Source: Batrachochytrium dendrobatidis JAM81 (lineage: Eukaryota > Chytridiomycota > Chytridiomycetes > Rhizophydiales). From it: DNA of 64,000 nucleotides. This document shows, in pieces, positions 35,038-46,754 of this stretch; the first letter of the stretch is position 1; each line of letters starts with the position of its first letter. The DNA is taken from contig NW_006281100.1 in NCBI RefSeq assembly GCF_000203795.2, positions 174,535 through 238,534 of the forward strand, read 5' to 3'. The position numbers and the translations under genes were made by a program. The notes under the pieces are model-generated. The model was given only the letters and a program-made list of their open reading frames with translations. It searched no databases and was not told the origin of the DNA.

Positions 35038-37262
35038 TCAAATTGTGCCAATCCTCGACAAAGCCGACTTTGTTAATCCCTCAATCAGTCTTGCAACAAC
35101 CAGTTCCATATTACGTGTATCGGTACAGCAGGTGCGATGGATCATGATTTTACGATTTTGATCCCATCGCTGAGCCTTGAATAATGCAGCAACGTATCGA
35201 GCAATGCTTTCAGGATCATTTGGTCCTCGATAGCGGGGAAAAAACTTGCTAAAGGGGAGGTGTTTAAGTTTTTCCTCGAAAATATCCTTCTTGTTAAGAA
35301 AGAGGAGTACTTCAGAGTTTTGCAAAATACGGTTGTTGATGACACCGCCAAAAAGCTCAATGGCATCGTGAAGACGATTGACAGAATGTTCTCTTTCTTC
35401 TTCAAGCGTTTGATCGTAACTAGCAATAGAAGTGACAAAGAGAATTGAGTGGCAGTTGTCGAAAAAAGGTGCCCATTGCTTACGAAGCCCTCGCTGACCA
35501 CCAACATCAAATAAGCGGTAGTGATGGATGCCGATCTTGAATATGGTTTCAGATACAGCTAGTGTTGGCGCTCGCACATGCAAAATGTCTTGGTTAGTTG
35601 GTTTGTATCCCACTTTACCAATGGTTTCTACTCTTGACAGAAAATATGGGGCAGTGTCTTGAATGTGATAGTTTGGTCCAAGCAAAACAACCTGTTGAAC
35701 AGATGGTTCGTTCCAGAGAATGGAAATAATAGGAGGTAGGTCTGCTGGCAGATAAGATCGGCCAGCGTGACTGTATGAGACATAGTGCAATCTTTCATGC
35801 TGATGGATAATAGGGAGGTTGAGGTGATCACAGAGTGCTAGATACGCAGACATGCAGTTGATAACGTTCTCGAGCAGAAGCAGTCGATACGCCTCTATTT
35901 CTTCCAAAGTAAATCCTTCACCATAAAAAAGACGCATCTGTTTAAGAAGGGTTGTTTTGCCAGAGTCACCAGAGCCAAGAATGAGGAGTCTTGGATCATC
36001 CTTTTCTTGAATCATGCGACGCCTATCAATCTCTATTTTCTTATCAATGGCTAGAGAAATCTCACGAGCTCGCCTAGAAACATTGAATTTGGTTAGTTGT
36101 CATTATTCAACAAGTGATAGTGAATGGCACCTAAAAACGGCGCAACTAGCTTGCAGTAGCCATAGCAAGTAGATGCATTTTTTAAACATGCATATTCAAA
36201 GGACCAAACAGCACGGCGAGCTTAAACGACTAAACTTGCTGCTTTCTCATTTGTATCCCTCCGTATTGCATCAGTGAACCATGAATATATGATCCGTGTC
36301 AATCACATTTCAGCAGTACACAGATGACATGTGATGCCATACACTGACTAGAGCATAGCACAAACCGATATCTTGGTCAGATACTGCATGTCATCATCAG
36401 TATAGGGTAGGAGTGCGGTAGATGTAAGCATAATGCAAGTCTACACTGCCATATCTCCTTGAAATTACCAAAAGTGCTTATTGCACTACATGCTGGTATA
36501 TACGAGGTGGTACCAGAGTATGAGTACTCATGTGCATACTAAAGTACACCAATGGGAAAAAAGCAGCAACCACAGCCTACGATAATTTGGAAAAATAAAG
36601 TATTATCCAGCTCTACAAATCCCATGCTCAAAGCTGACTGGAAAAATATCGATTGAGTTTTTCGGTATGACAGCAATTCCAATGATTTGTAAGTGTAAAC
36701 TCAGCATAGTTGAGTTGTTACTAATATGGTATTCAGACACGAGTCACAAAGCAATTTTAATGCCAAGTGCCAAGTAGATTCCCTTGCAGGTGATTCCAAC
36801 GGTGGTTGAAAGTAAACAGTCATGAGAATCCAGTATTGCAACTTTGTCCCAATACTTGGCTCAATATACAGGGGATCTTGAATGGGTGATTGGTTATTCA
36901 ATAAAAAACAAAACTGAAACATACCTTGCTTCAATGACAGCTGATGGTATGAATGAGTCGGATGAGCTGCTTGCATTTGATACTTTACGACTAAGACTAG
37001 CAGAGGCACTTTCCATCTTGACAATGCTAGATGAACTCATGGTGCTTGCGCTCGTTCTGATTGAAGAAAGTAGAACAGGACTGCTCGGACTAGTAGCTCT
37101 GATGGACATTGACTTGGCAGACGGCGGCATCTTTAATTCAGTGTCCAAATCATATCCTTCAGTTGATTGCAAAGTATCAACAGGTGAATTGGTAAAGACT
37201 GCACTGTCATTTGGAATGGGATTGGCATCTTTCTGTGCATGTGAGTCGGCGAGTGAATGCAT
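35038..37262 (-). CDS. Atypical heterotrimeric G-protein alpha subunit
   Basis: Two exons: 36925-37262 and 35038-36073 (1374 bases, 457 residues), separated by an unusually long 851-base intron. GTPase motifs: P-loop GSGDSGKTTLLKQM (canonical GAGESGKST), switch I with Arg and Thr (VRAPT), DVGGQRGLRKQW (switch II Gln kept, but GLRKQW instead of SERKKW), FLNKKD, and TCCTDT where TCATDT is usual. The ~110-residue Ser-rich N-terminus replaces the short MGxxxS acylated helix, so normal myristoylation is not expected from this start. A helical segment (AREISLAIDKKIEIDRRR) precedes the P-loop as in typical G-alpha. It would transduce a receptor signal, possibly from the divergent 7-TM neighbour (inference). 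Confidence 0.88.
36074..36924 (-). other. Long intron of the G-alpha gene
   Basis: At 851 bases it is roughly ten times the usual intron here. I saw no alternative first exon with an MG(C) myristoylation start that splices in frame, although an ATG-GGA occurs on the minus strand near 36630. Confidence 0.5.
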
Positions 37263-38076
37263 TTTGATTTAGAATATTGCACCAAAGGCAATTCAAAATG
37301 GAAACCAATCTGAAATTTACAGCAAGTTCTAGCCACTTGGTTTATTATTTGACAGTGTACTGGCAAGTTATTATGACAGTAAGACCAATTTATAAATAAT
37401 GCACAATTTGAAGGGGAAAGCCTGCACTGTTTGAAAACAGTCGAGTGGTACTGTTATATAGACGTGCTTGAAATGGTCGAATAAGCCGCAAATGAAGCGG
37501 TTGGCTCAACTACAAATATGTGCCCCCACGAGGCCTAACAATGCATGACAATCTGTGTATAGTAGACTGATGTTTCAAGTTGCTAAATTGTCAGTGCAAG
37601 TAGACTGTCAATCGGCTGTCAAACGCGGACTTGCAGCCATTGTACAACCCAATCAGTAGATGGTTGGGTTGTACAATGGCTCCGAGATTGCTGGATATAA
37701 CGGACATGCTTGTGCAAACTAGACTTGAAGATAGCAGTTTAGGGTATAGTTTATACACGGATAGGTAGCAGTGCTCTATGGTGCTCGATTGCCACTGATT
37801 TCAGCCAACCAGCAGCTTCAATTATGCGAGCGGATAGTGAAATCAAAACAGCGACATGAAAGTCAGGATGCCTTCGTCTTGCTAATACCCAACAAAACAA
37901 AACCTATTCTCCCTTCGCCCATTTGCTTTGAAATCTTCAAGGATTACCATCTTGCTATACCCATCGCCCTGCTATTGGAATGCTTGAATCTTGTTCCTGT
38001 GCATTACCTTTATCGTTTTAAAAGCCTAGTATCTATCGTTTAATCTAATTCAGTTTTACAATTAGCTACATTACCA
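37263..38076. promoter_or_regulatory. Divergent intergenic region between G-alpha and 7-TM gene, with hairpin
   Basis: 814 bases that must carry both promoters. It contains a perfect 18-bp inverted repeat (arms 37635-37652 and 37664-37681, 11-base loop). A 90-codon frame at 37771-38043 ends just before the next gene and is not convincing as protein. Confidence 0.5.
37635..37681. repeat. Perfect 18-bp inverted repeat, 11-nt loop
   Basis: Left arm AGCCATTGTACAACCCAA is exactly complementary to right arm TTGGGTTGTACAATGGCT. Could form a hairpin in DNA or RNA, or be a paired site for a dimeric factor. Confidence 0.92.
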
Positions 38077-39742
38077 ATGTCGATCTTTTCTACAGAAGGA
38101 GACCAGCATCTGGCTGACACTGTCCAGTATTATATATCCATGGCATCCATTGTATTGATTCTGCCTAGTTTCTTGTACTGCTGCTGGACTATTGCCTCGA
38201 CACCCCCTCCATCAAGAACATGTGGTCCTTGTTGGAACAAATATATTATAACTGCTCAACAAGCGGAGCTAAAGGCTCTTGCTGCCGGTGCGGGATTTCC
38301 TGAAGCCAGCAGAGCTGGTGTGATTGCTGCTAAACAAGCTGCTGCCAGAGATGCTGCTGCTGCCAAAGAGGCTGCTGCTGCCAAGAGTGCTGCCAAAGAG
38401 GCTGCCATCAATTCCCCTCCTTCCACTGGTCCCACCATGTCTACCGATACTGATGCACCATACTATCCAATTAAAGAGAAAACTCCTCCAAGTGCTCTTC
38501 CCTTTTCTCAGCAGGTCATCCGTCGATGCATCTTTGTGCTGACCCCTAATGGTATCATCTGGTTTCTGAATCTTGCTGGCCTGATTGCCTTGCTGGTAAT
38601 GTGTGTAGTTTCACTGGCACATTGGTCTATTGCCTTCAACAGTGAGTCTTGCCACCATGCTTATTGTATTTGCTTGTTCATGTAATCGCCACTAATCTCC
38701 AATTCAACCATTCAATCGCATCCAAATAGACGATTTTGATATCAAGAAAAGCACAGCCGATTGGAACTCGCTTGAATTGGTTGAAGTGATTCGGATCTTG
38801 CAAACTGTCAGCCAGTCCGTCTACTTTTTGATATCAGTATGGATGAAACATCGACTTGTTCGCTCTCTTCCTGGAGCTGCCTCTCTTTTTGTGGTTTGGG
38901 CAACATCAATCTTTATTTGCATTGTCGCTGTTGCTCCCAATATCCCATCCATGTTCAACCCTTCGCTTGCCCGTAGAAGATATGCAACCGTTGCAACTCT
39001 ATTGCTCGGGTTTTGCATGACTATTATGGCCTGGATCTACGTGCTCCTCTGTGTAAAAAATATCAAGGCTGCTTCATTGAGTGTCACCAATACACTTTGC
39101 ATCATTCGCGATAATGTCGTTTTAAATCGATGGCTGATTCTTCGTCCATTTGTGATGCTGATCATTTTTTTAATTCCGCTGCTTTTGCTTATTATCCGTC
39201 GAACTGCGTTGGAACTTTCTGGATACATTGCGCTGGTTATTATTTCCGACTTTTTGTTTGAATACCAACAGATCCAAAGGGGGTTGTTTGCTATGCTTGT
39301 GAGAGAGATTAGTCTACCTGAAAATGTACGAATCAAACTCGATCAAGCACTTCAAGCCAATTCTCAAACAAACGAAGCTGATTGGGGTGATGGCTTGAAT
39401 GACGACCCAAGGGACTTTGAAGTATCGATATATGAAGGATCTGATACATGCATACCCAACCACCATATTGTTCGTGTAAGTGGCGGAACAAGCGAATACA
39501 ACCCTTATGATTTTGGCTCTGATGGCGATGAAAAGCTTATTGATACTCGAAATGCAAGCGGTGGCAATAGTGGAGATAGCCATACCCATAGAAGTGCCGT
39601 TGGTCGTGGCGGAATAGATGTTTTCATTAATGGCCGACAAAGTGATGTCGGATCATCTATAATTGAATACTCACCACCAAGTGATGCACACTACTCAATG
39701 GACCTGCCACATCCGACCGGTTCAAAAAAATTTAAGCTGTAG
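38077..39742 (+). CDS. Orphan seven-transmembrane protein with Ala/Lys-rich loop
   Basis: Two exons: 38077-38641 and 38730-39742 (1578 bases, 525 residues). Seven hydrophobic helices can be read: ISMASIVLILPSFLYCCW, IIWFLNLAGLIALLVMCVV, TVSQSVYFLISVW, SLFVVWATSIFICIVAVA, ATVATLLLGFCMTIMAWIYV, FVMLIIFLIPLLLLII and YIALVIISDFLFEY. Between helices 1 and 2 lies a ~120-residue loop with an Ala-rich amphipathic stretch (AAKQAAARDAAAAKEAAAAK), and the C-terminus is a polar tail of ~170 residues. Topology resembles a receptor but I recognise no GPCR signature. Its divergent neighbour encodes a G-alpha subunit. Confidence 0.65.
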
Positions 39743-41712
39743 TTTGTATACACTATTGCCATCCATGTAATTCCAAGATTACTTTTTGATCTCCCGTAGT
39801 ATAACGGGCACCATCTGTTGATGTATTTTTCTTCATTTTCATTCCAACTTTTTTGTCTGATTATCGGATGATTGCAGTTGACATTGACGACATGTTGCTG
39901 CTTTTATGTATTTATTACTGACCACGTCATGATTTTTGATCATGCATTATGGTTTATAACGAATAAAGCCGTCGAATAAAGCGTAATTATATTAAACATG
40001 GATTAATTAAGGATGGGTTATAAGCAATCTTATGATTGCAGAATATCAACAGTATTTGGACACTATCGGACAAGGAAATGCGGTTCGACTCTTTCAATGA
40101 CATTTATTCTGTGGTTTGGTTACAATTAATCAGTGTTTAATAAGGATTTTACGCGAATACAGCGTTGAATACTTGAATGACTTTGGACTTTGGTGATGGC
40201 AGGTGAGCAGATCTTGGCAAGCCCAGTAGTAATATAATGTTTAGCGAGGCTCAGTCAATTTCGGATTTAACAACTTGTGACGTGTCGTCGGTAAAGTGTT
40301 TCCTTATTTGGTGTCATGTGGCCCAGTGCTTAGTCACGCGACTGTCTAAAATATCGCGTGACTCTATTTCAGCCGTATTCATGTGAATTGAAACATTTGT
40401 GTTTATTGTGCAGTCACTGCCTCAATTTTGTTTCGGAATAACAATGATTAAATATTGTTGCGCTTTCCCATTAGAAATTGGTTTGAATAGACATTCTCAA
40501 TTCTTCCAAATGCAGTGTTCATCATATGATGCACGATCAAATTATAGTTTTGAGCCAGGACTCTTGATTTAAAAATCATACATTGTATGATCACCAGACT
40601 CATGGATTACAATCCAAATATTAGCTTGGACTGTTCCGATGTTGTCAATATAATTATTTATATCCTAAATCACGTTCGCGTTCTAGTTCAACAGACCAAT
40701 GATTGCAACTGTTGTTTCCATGCCAATCAACCAATGTTATAATACTCAGTTTGCAGGGAAGGAGAGTTGAATATTGAGCAAGAGAGATTTACTAGAACAG
40801 ATGCGAACATTCGTTTGACATTTTAATACAAAAATGAGCACAGCGGAAAAAGCCAATGAACTTTGTCAAGGGATTCAAAGGACACAATGCTGTCCAGTAA
40901 ATTTGGCGTGAATTGGCACCCATCATGTCATGAGACTGCTGTTTATTATGTACTTGGCACCCTTATTTAGTGTTTCATTTACGTGAATACGGCTGCAAAT
41001 AGCAACTTGTGCTGTAAATATTTCGCGTAGTATTTTGCTGGTAATGAGCGGATTTGGCTGGGTAGCGAGATAGGCGAATATAGATTTACACATCACCATA
41101 GCATATCCCAGCCTCCTTCACCCACATCATCTGACTTATTAGCCCTACCGATTTTTAGTGTAGAATAGAGTTGTCTTGTCTTCTATCTAGTACTATACTT
41201 GCAATAGTCTGTCTTCAATCATTTGGATGTGCTAGCAGACACTTGCTTTTTTAACAAACTGCTCCATAAATAATCGTCACCCAAGCCATTTACTAACTGT
41301 GGACCTCCCCAGTTCCTATTCACTCAACCCAAGCATACTGCTCTAAGCAACTTGTTTATACACGCTACAACCACATTGGTTCTTACCTATAAGCATCTGC
41401 TGCTGGCTATAAATTCTGCTATTATTGTGGGTATACCGTAAAATATAATCTTGCTGGGTCTGTCATTCTATTGGCTTGAGTAAATTCTCACTGGCTTCCA
41501 CATATATTGACTTGACAACCAGCTCGGTAATTTTCAAGAAGCTCAGGCATTACTTTTCAGTTGGGTTTAAATTTTACACCAACTCTCACTCTCGATTCGT
41601 CGCTCTACTTGACGGTTTATTTAAAGCCATATATTGGCTGTCTTGCTTGCCAGATATTTCTGTAATATTTGGCTGGCTCTTTTTTTCTAGCACAAAATAT
41701 TGCTAGCAGCTA
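39743..41712. repeat. Long spacer with dispersed repeat copy (about 40440-40995)
   Basis: 40440-40995 is one of the longest copies: ATTGTTGCGCTTTCCCATTAG, CATACATTGTATGATCACCA, TCCTAAATCACGTTCGCG, then AATGCTGTCCAGTAAATTTG, GAATTGGCACCCATCATG, CTGTTTATTATG and TTTCATTTACGTGAATACGG. Extra fragments of the terminal word occur at 40140-40165 and 40370-40390. No gene recognised in the rest. Confidence 0.6.
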
Positions 41713-42929
41713 ATGGATTATTTTTTGGGCTGGTGTGTTACTTGCGAAAAACGGATATCGGTAAGCAACATGAACAGTCGAGTGGTGGTTTAATCACTTC
41801 AAAGCCATAGGGTGATCTGCGGATACTATACCGCTGTAAACCCAATTATCTCACATGCTTATTTTATATCATCATTCGTACCATACAGCTCTGCCTGTAT
41901 TGGAGTGCTCTAGTTTTTACTAGTAAAAGTGTACCTCCAACCCTACTAAACCCTCTACATTTGCAGATTTTCACTCAAGTTATGAAAGAAAATTGAGCAT
42001 TTTACACGATACTTTCCTATTTACTGTTTCGATCGATTGGATCGTATTCAACATCCCTTTGGCTTGATTTGCAAGCATACTCAGCCTTCTATACATGCTT
42101 GGCAGAAATGGTTCTAATCAAGATTTGCTTTTCTTATTCTGTTTAGCCCGAATATCTCTACTGTTCACAGGAATGCCAATTTGCTGATTTTGTGATTGAC
42201 GAGTCATCAGCAAGTCAGCGGTTGGCTAATACCAGTCCTTTGCTTTCTGTTCCTTCCCAAATGCGAACATCATCTGGATCATCAATCATGTCTTCAACCA
42301 GCTCTTCAAACGGACATAAATCCGCAGCAGCGCTCCTCCCAGCACCGACTGCTTGCGGAGAAAGCCTAGAAAATTGGGTGATATCAATGGACTCGTCAAC
42401 AATTTTAGACTCGATCGACTGTAGAAACACCATGGTTCACACAGCTTCCATAGCAAGTACCATTACTGCAAATCAATCAAACAAGCCTGCACCTCTCAAC
42501 ACAGGCAATAACATATACAAAAAACGACACTCTTTGACACAGTTTGCATCACTACCGGCTCATACAGACAGCACGCTTAATCACGTCATACTTCAATCTG
42601 GGCACTCTCCGTACTCGTCTGGATCATCCAACTCGTCAATCGTTTCGTCATCATCGCTGGATGCATTCCCTAAACTTCTGAGACGAGGCCATCGTCATCG
42701 CCAACGAACTGCCCCAACATCTTGTTGCACCACTGCCCCACCGCCTACAGTCACTGCATCTACTGATACTCGATCCGCAGCAACTTATTGTAAATCGTCG
42801 ACTATGCGGTCAAGAAACAGTGGGGCGGCAAACCTCCAACCGCCATCAAGAGCTCAACAAACCAGTGGTGTGAATCCTGGAATCGGAAATCCTTACCTGC
42901 CTTCCGTATTGGAAATGACTGCTAGGTAA
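41713..42929 (+). CDS. ECL1-type (lifespan regulatory factor) zinc protein, Ser-rich
   Basis: Two exons: 41713-41760 and 42147-42929 (831 bases, 276 residues). Joining them gives a compact metal-binding start, WCVTCEKRIS-PEYLYCSQECQFAD, a CxxC...YCSxxC pattern like the fungal Ecl1/life-span regulatory factor family. The remainder is Ser/Thr-rich, with ASLP and basic RRGHRHRQR stretches and no second domain. Family members are small regulators linked to stress and stationary-phase survival; the exact role is uncertain. Evidence for exon 1 is the family match and a GT donor at 41761; the 386-base intron is long for this genome. Confidence 0.6.
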
Positions 42930-43383
42930 CTGTTTATTCAAATCAGATGTGCCATCTGTAGGTCAAGAACGCGACATTTTTTATATATCCTTTCTAGTCG
43001 TTACAACTTTGCCTTATTCCCTTTACCATTTCATATACATTCTAGCTCGTTTAGAGCCTATTCACGTAAAATGAAACACTAAACAAGTCAAAATACATAA
43101 TAAACTGCCAGTCTCATGATGAACGTCGTGTTTTGAAGAATTGAGAATGTCAAGTCAATTTGTAATAGGAACTGAATATTTGAACACTGTATATTGCAAT
43201 GCAAGATACACAAACGTGTTGTTTTACGTGGATACGACTGTAAATGAATCTTATTTGCACGGAAACCCCACCATTTCTTCAGAACATGTCAATCAGATGC
43301 ACTCAAATCATCGAGTCGAATCCAACAGTCTCGATATTAAACAAGATATATTAATAATAGCTAAACAGGCAGCGCATGATCGA
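42930..43383. repeat. Spacer with repeat-family terminal segment (about 43050-43130) and second end at 43215-43240
   Basis: TTCACGTAAAATGAAACACTAA, ATACATAATAAACTGCCAG and CTCATGATGA occur in the family order, and 43219-43240 has the inverted terminal word TTTTACGTGGATACGACTG, so this may be a short element with both ends. Confidence 0.5.
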
Positions 43384-43777
43384 TCACCATTCCAATGTGG
43401 GTTTAACTACTTTACGAGCCTCTTCATCGGCTTCCTGGGCCAATCGTTTCGACTCACCCTTGATCAGTAGTTGATCTAATTAAAAGTCGGCATCAATGTG
43501 TTGATTTAGAAACTACAGTCGAGCATTAACATACTTGAAAGTAGTTTAAACTTACAATATCCTAGATTAATCATGCTTGCTTCGAGTACGATGCCAAGAC
43601 TGACCCCACCTGCGAATACGCATCCGTAGAACCATAATGGAGCTGGTGGGAGAGCCTGTCGAATGAACCTTGTGAGTTGGATACCGATATTCAAATCTCA
43701 TCAATTTCAAGACTTACTGGAGTCAGGACTTTAAATGGAAGCTTTGGTGGAGGTTTCCGTGCAAATATGCCAATCAT
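43384..43777 (-). CDS. Small single-pass membrane protein, unknown family
   Basis: Three exons: 43718-43777, 43556-43655 and 43384-43475 (252 bases, 83 residues). It starts with a basic, Pro-rich segment (ARKPPPKLPFK), then one hydrophobic segment (LWFYGCVFAGGVSLGIVLEA) and ends in a charged helix (KGESKRLAQEADEEARKVV). Size and layout resemble small inner-membrane mitochondrial proteins, but I do not recognise it. All three exons have consensus GT-AG borders and consistent phase, which makes a real gene likely despite the length. Confidence 0.6.
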
Positions 43778-44041
43778 CCCAGCAGAATCGATTGTGTTGA
43801 ATGGTCGAATTTCAAAATATTTTTGAACGCTACGCTGATTTTATCACGTGATATATTCGATGTTTTGGATGAACGAATTTGAGCAATCTACCAATATTTG
43901 CAGACAATTTCTTATTTTTATTTCATATCTGTTTTCATGCTCCTTATCATCAGATGTGAACAGGGTAATACTGAATCTTTTTAAAAGGTCTAAAATATCA
44001 ATTATCCTCAGGGTGCTATCGATAGACCAAAAGTAATGCGT

Positions 44042-46171
44042 CTATTCGTCCATATGCGTTAGTCGAGCCATTTCCAGCAACAGCAACTCCGTGTAGCATT
44101 CCATCTGAGATTTGTTGAGAATACGCTCAGCAAACCGTCGTCCATTTTCAGCAATACGTCTGGCCCTGTCGTCATTGTTTTTGGCCCATTCAATCTTTTG
44201 CTTGAGATCACTAAAGTCGACTTCAATTGGAATATAGTGCTCCCATGGAACAATCCATTTCTCAAAGTACTCGTTGAAAATAGTCATTTTGAACACAAGC
44301 GCCTCAGATTCTAAAAGTCTAAAAAATCTGCCACTGAACGTATTTCCATCCTACACATATTTCCATTGTCAATTCATTAAACATTTAGAATTAAAAACAT
44401 GATTGTATAACCAGAGATTTAAAAACATACCACATCCAATGCATACTTGTATGTGTAGATTTTATCAAACGGTTCTTTGCCAGCCACTTTGAATTCGTTT
44501 CGGATATCGATACAATCTTGTTCCAAACACTGGGTAGTATCTGAAAGCGCTACATCAAGAATATTGGAATTTTGAACTGCAAGTCGCGCCAAGCGAATGC
44601 GATGATAGTTGTGCCATTTGCCGTGACTGTTTGAACCTCCAGTAGTTGAACCTCTCCAATATGCCTTCTCTGTCCGACTTTTCCAAGGATATTTGTCTGC
44701 CTGTGATTGTCTACAAAAAATGCGCATTGATGTTTAGAATACTGAGATAAAAAATATACGCTCCAAACAAGAATTTGAGATGCATAATCCAGTCAATAGT
44801 ATCTAAACATACCCTCCAGCGTAGATATCGTAGTAATAGACTGATGGAATCACAATATCAGCAAAACATCCAGAGAGCTTTGTCATGGATATAATTGGAA
44901 GCAGTGTTCTGATGTATATATAGTAGATCACAAGCGATGAGTTGTTCAGTCTGCATGCCAATCTATCATCAAAACAATTTACCGAGTATAAATATTAGAC
45001 ATGGGCCATTGTAGGTATCCATGAAAGTCGTGCGGCTGCTGAAGTGGTTTTAAAGGGTTATGTAGCAAACAAGTTTTTTTCATGAGTTCCAAATGCTCGT
45101 CTCCATTAACAGTAAACCAATCAGCTTTTATCTGATCTTGAGCTGTAGGATTATCTTTTGACTGATCTAAAACTTGGTTCAAAAGTGCTGGACCATCCTT
45201 ATCGGCATTAAATAAAATACGTGGCTCGTCCAACTCATTGATAATAATATCTAAATCTGAAATAGATTTAATAGACTAATATTGTAAAAGCATGGTGTAT
45301 TCAAAAGTTTACTTTTGGCGTTAGCGCTTTATGTGAGGTAAATCGACTCGACAGTGCAACTTACATTTTTCAAAAAATTCGACCATTTTGATGTACCGCT
45401 AAGCAATCCTTGACTGACTTTGTGATGATGCATTCGCTGCATGTTTTGCTGAAGAATCTGCACTCTTTGACGAAAATCTTTGCCTCCAAGTTGATAATAC
45501 GGTGCAAGATCTTCCCAGATCATGTCGTAATCGTCAATCAAACATTTTTTTTCTTTAGCACGTTCAAACCACTCCGAATATCCTTTTGGTGGCAATCTTC
45601 CTAATTTTCGCTCATACTTTTGAATAGCTTCTTCAAGTGTCGTGGATTGTCGCGATAATAACTTGCTTAAATCTGATGCAAATTCAAAACCATTGCCTGT
45701 TAGAATCAGCTAAACCATTCAGATCTTGATACTACGTTGATCAAACACAAATCTAAACTTACGAGTATTACTATGGCTGCTATTTGCTAGAATCTAAAGC
45801 GGTTTATAGTTTAATGACAGTTCAATAATTGCATGTATCGTAGTTTAGTAAATCAACACATGTCAACTAATATTTTTAAAAGGCTGTGAATAGTGATATA
45901 TACATACACTGGCGGACTCCTGAATATCGATATAGTCGCTTTGTTCATGCAAGACAATGTTTCTTGACCCTAAAATTAAAATTGCCACAATGCCATGTAA
46001 ATTAGATCTACAGAATCGTGTATTTTACTACTAATAGCTAACCATCTTGCATAGAATATTGTTTCAACTGATTTGTTACTTGCCCATAAATGTAGACATG
46101 AGAATTGTTGTTATGCCTATAAGTATGGCAACGAGAATTACGGTCTGAATACGATTTGACTTTATACCCAT
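44042..46171 (-). CDS. GT90 (CAP10/POGLUT-like) glycosyltransferase, copy 1
   Basis: Eight exons: 46084-46171, 45908-45969, 45763-45793, 45365-45696, 44983-45275, 44813-44908, 44431-44710 and 44042-44350 (1491 bases, 496 residues). Type II membrane topology: anchor TVILVAILIGITTILM near the N-terminus, catalytic part in the Golgi/ER lumen. Family features: PPKGYSEWFERAKEKK, DDYDMIWEDLAPYY, PRILFN, and AYWRGSTTGG followed late by WVPWEHYIP-type wording (IVPWEHYIPIEVDFSDL). GT90 enzymes transfer xylose, glucose or related sugars to proteins or polysaccharide; the substrate here is unknown. Exon 1 joins exon 2 by a GC donor (gcaagt); the nearby GT option introduces a stop. Confidence 0.88.
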
Positions 46172-46754
46172 TTTAAAGGTGATGGGAAACTAGATACTAC
46201 TTTTTAAACGATATCAAGTTAGACAGTATGATATTTGATGGTAAGCAATATAATGTGTATCAACACTTGCAATTGTAGGTCAAAGCTCACAGTATGTTAG
46301 TTTGTTATAAACGTGATTGTTTCCAAAAAGCCTTTAGATAGACTGGTTTCACTAATACTTGGTGTTGCGAGTACCAGTAAATGATAAAAGCTTAAATAAT
46401 ATCTTTTAAGATTTAATGACGACTACTTTTTGATGTGGTTAATTAAAACCCTTAGTTTATCTAGACAATTTCCAAATAAGTAAGCTGGCTAGAGAGTTGT
46501 TCAAGGCTTCGTGCAATAGGTTTGAAACTGCTTATATATGAAATGTCGGAGTTTTGATGCCAATCAGACCGTCTACATGAATCACCAAAAATCAAGACTT
46601 GAATCTCAACTATTTACCAATATAGAATTGCAATAATCAAAGCAAAGTTCCCTGATAATCCCCGTCCACTCAAAAATACATATCTGCTTGAATGACATGA
46701 TTAAATGCAGTCAAATTGCGATGAGAAAATAAATAATGGTCTTATTAATGATAT
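46172..46754. other. Spacer between GT90 copies 1 and 2, no gene seen
   Basis: 583 AT-rich bases with no coding segment recognised; it presumably holds the promoter of copy 1. Confidence 0.4.

Noticed and set aside
37771..38043. 90-codon open frame (+) upstream of the 7-TM gene
   Set aside because: Ends 33 bases before the next ATG and shows no recognisable domain; probably 5' leader.
39785..39860. tRNA-like words (CCCGTAGTATAACGGGCA)
   Set aside because: No complete cloverleaf, anticodon arm or T-loop follows.
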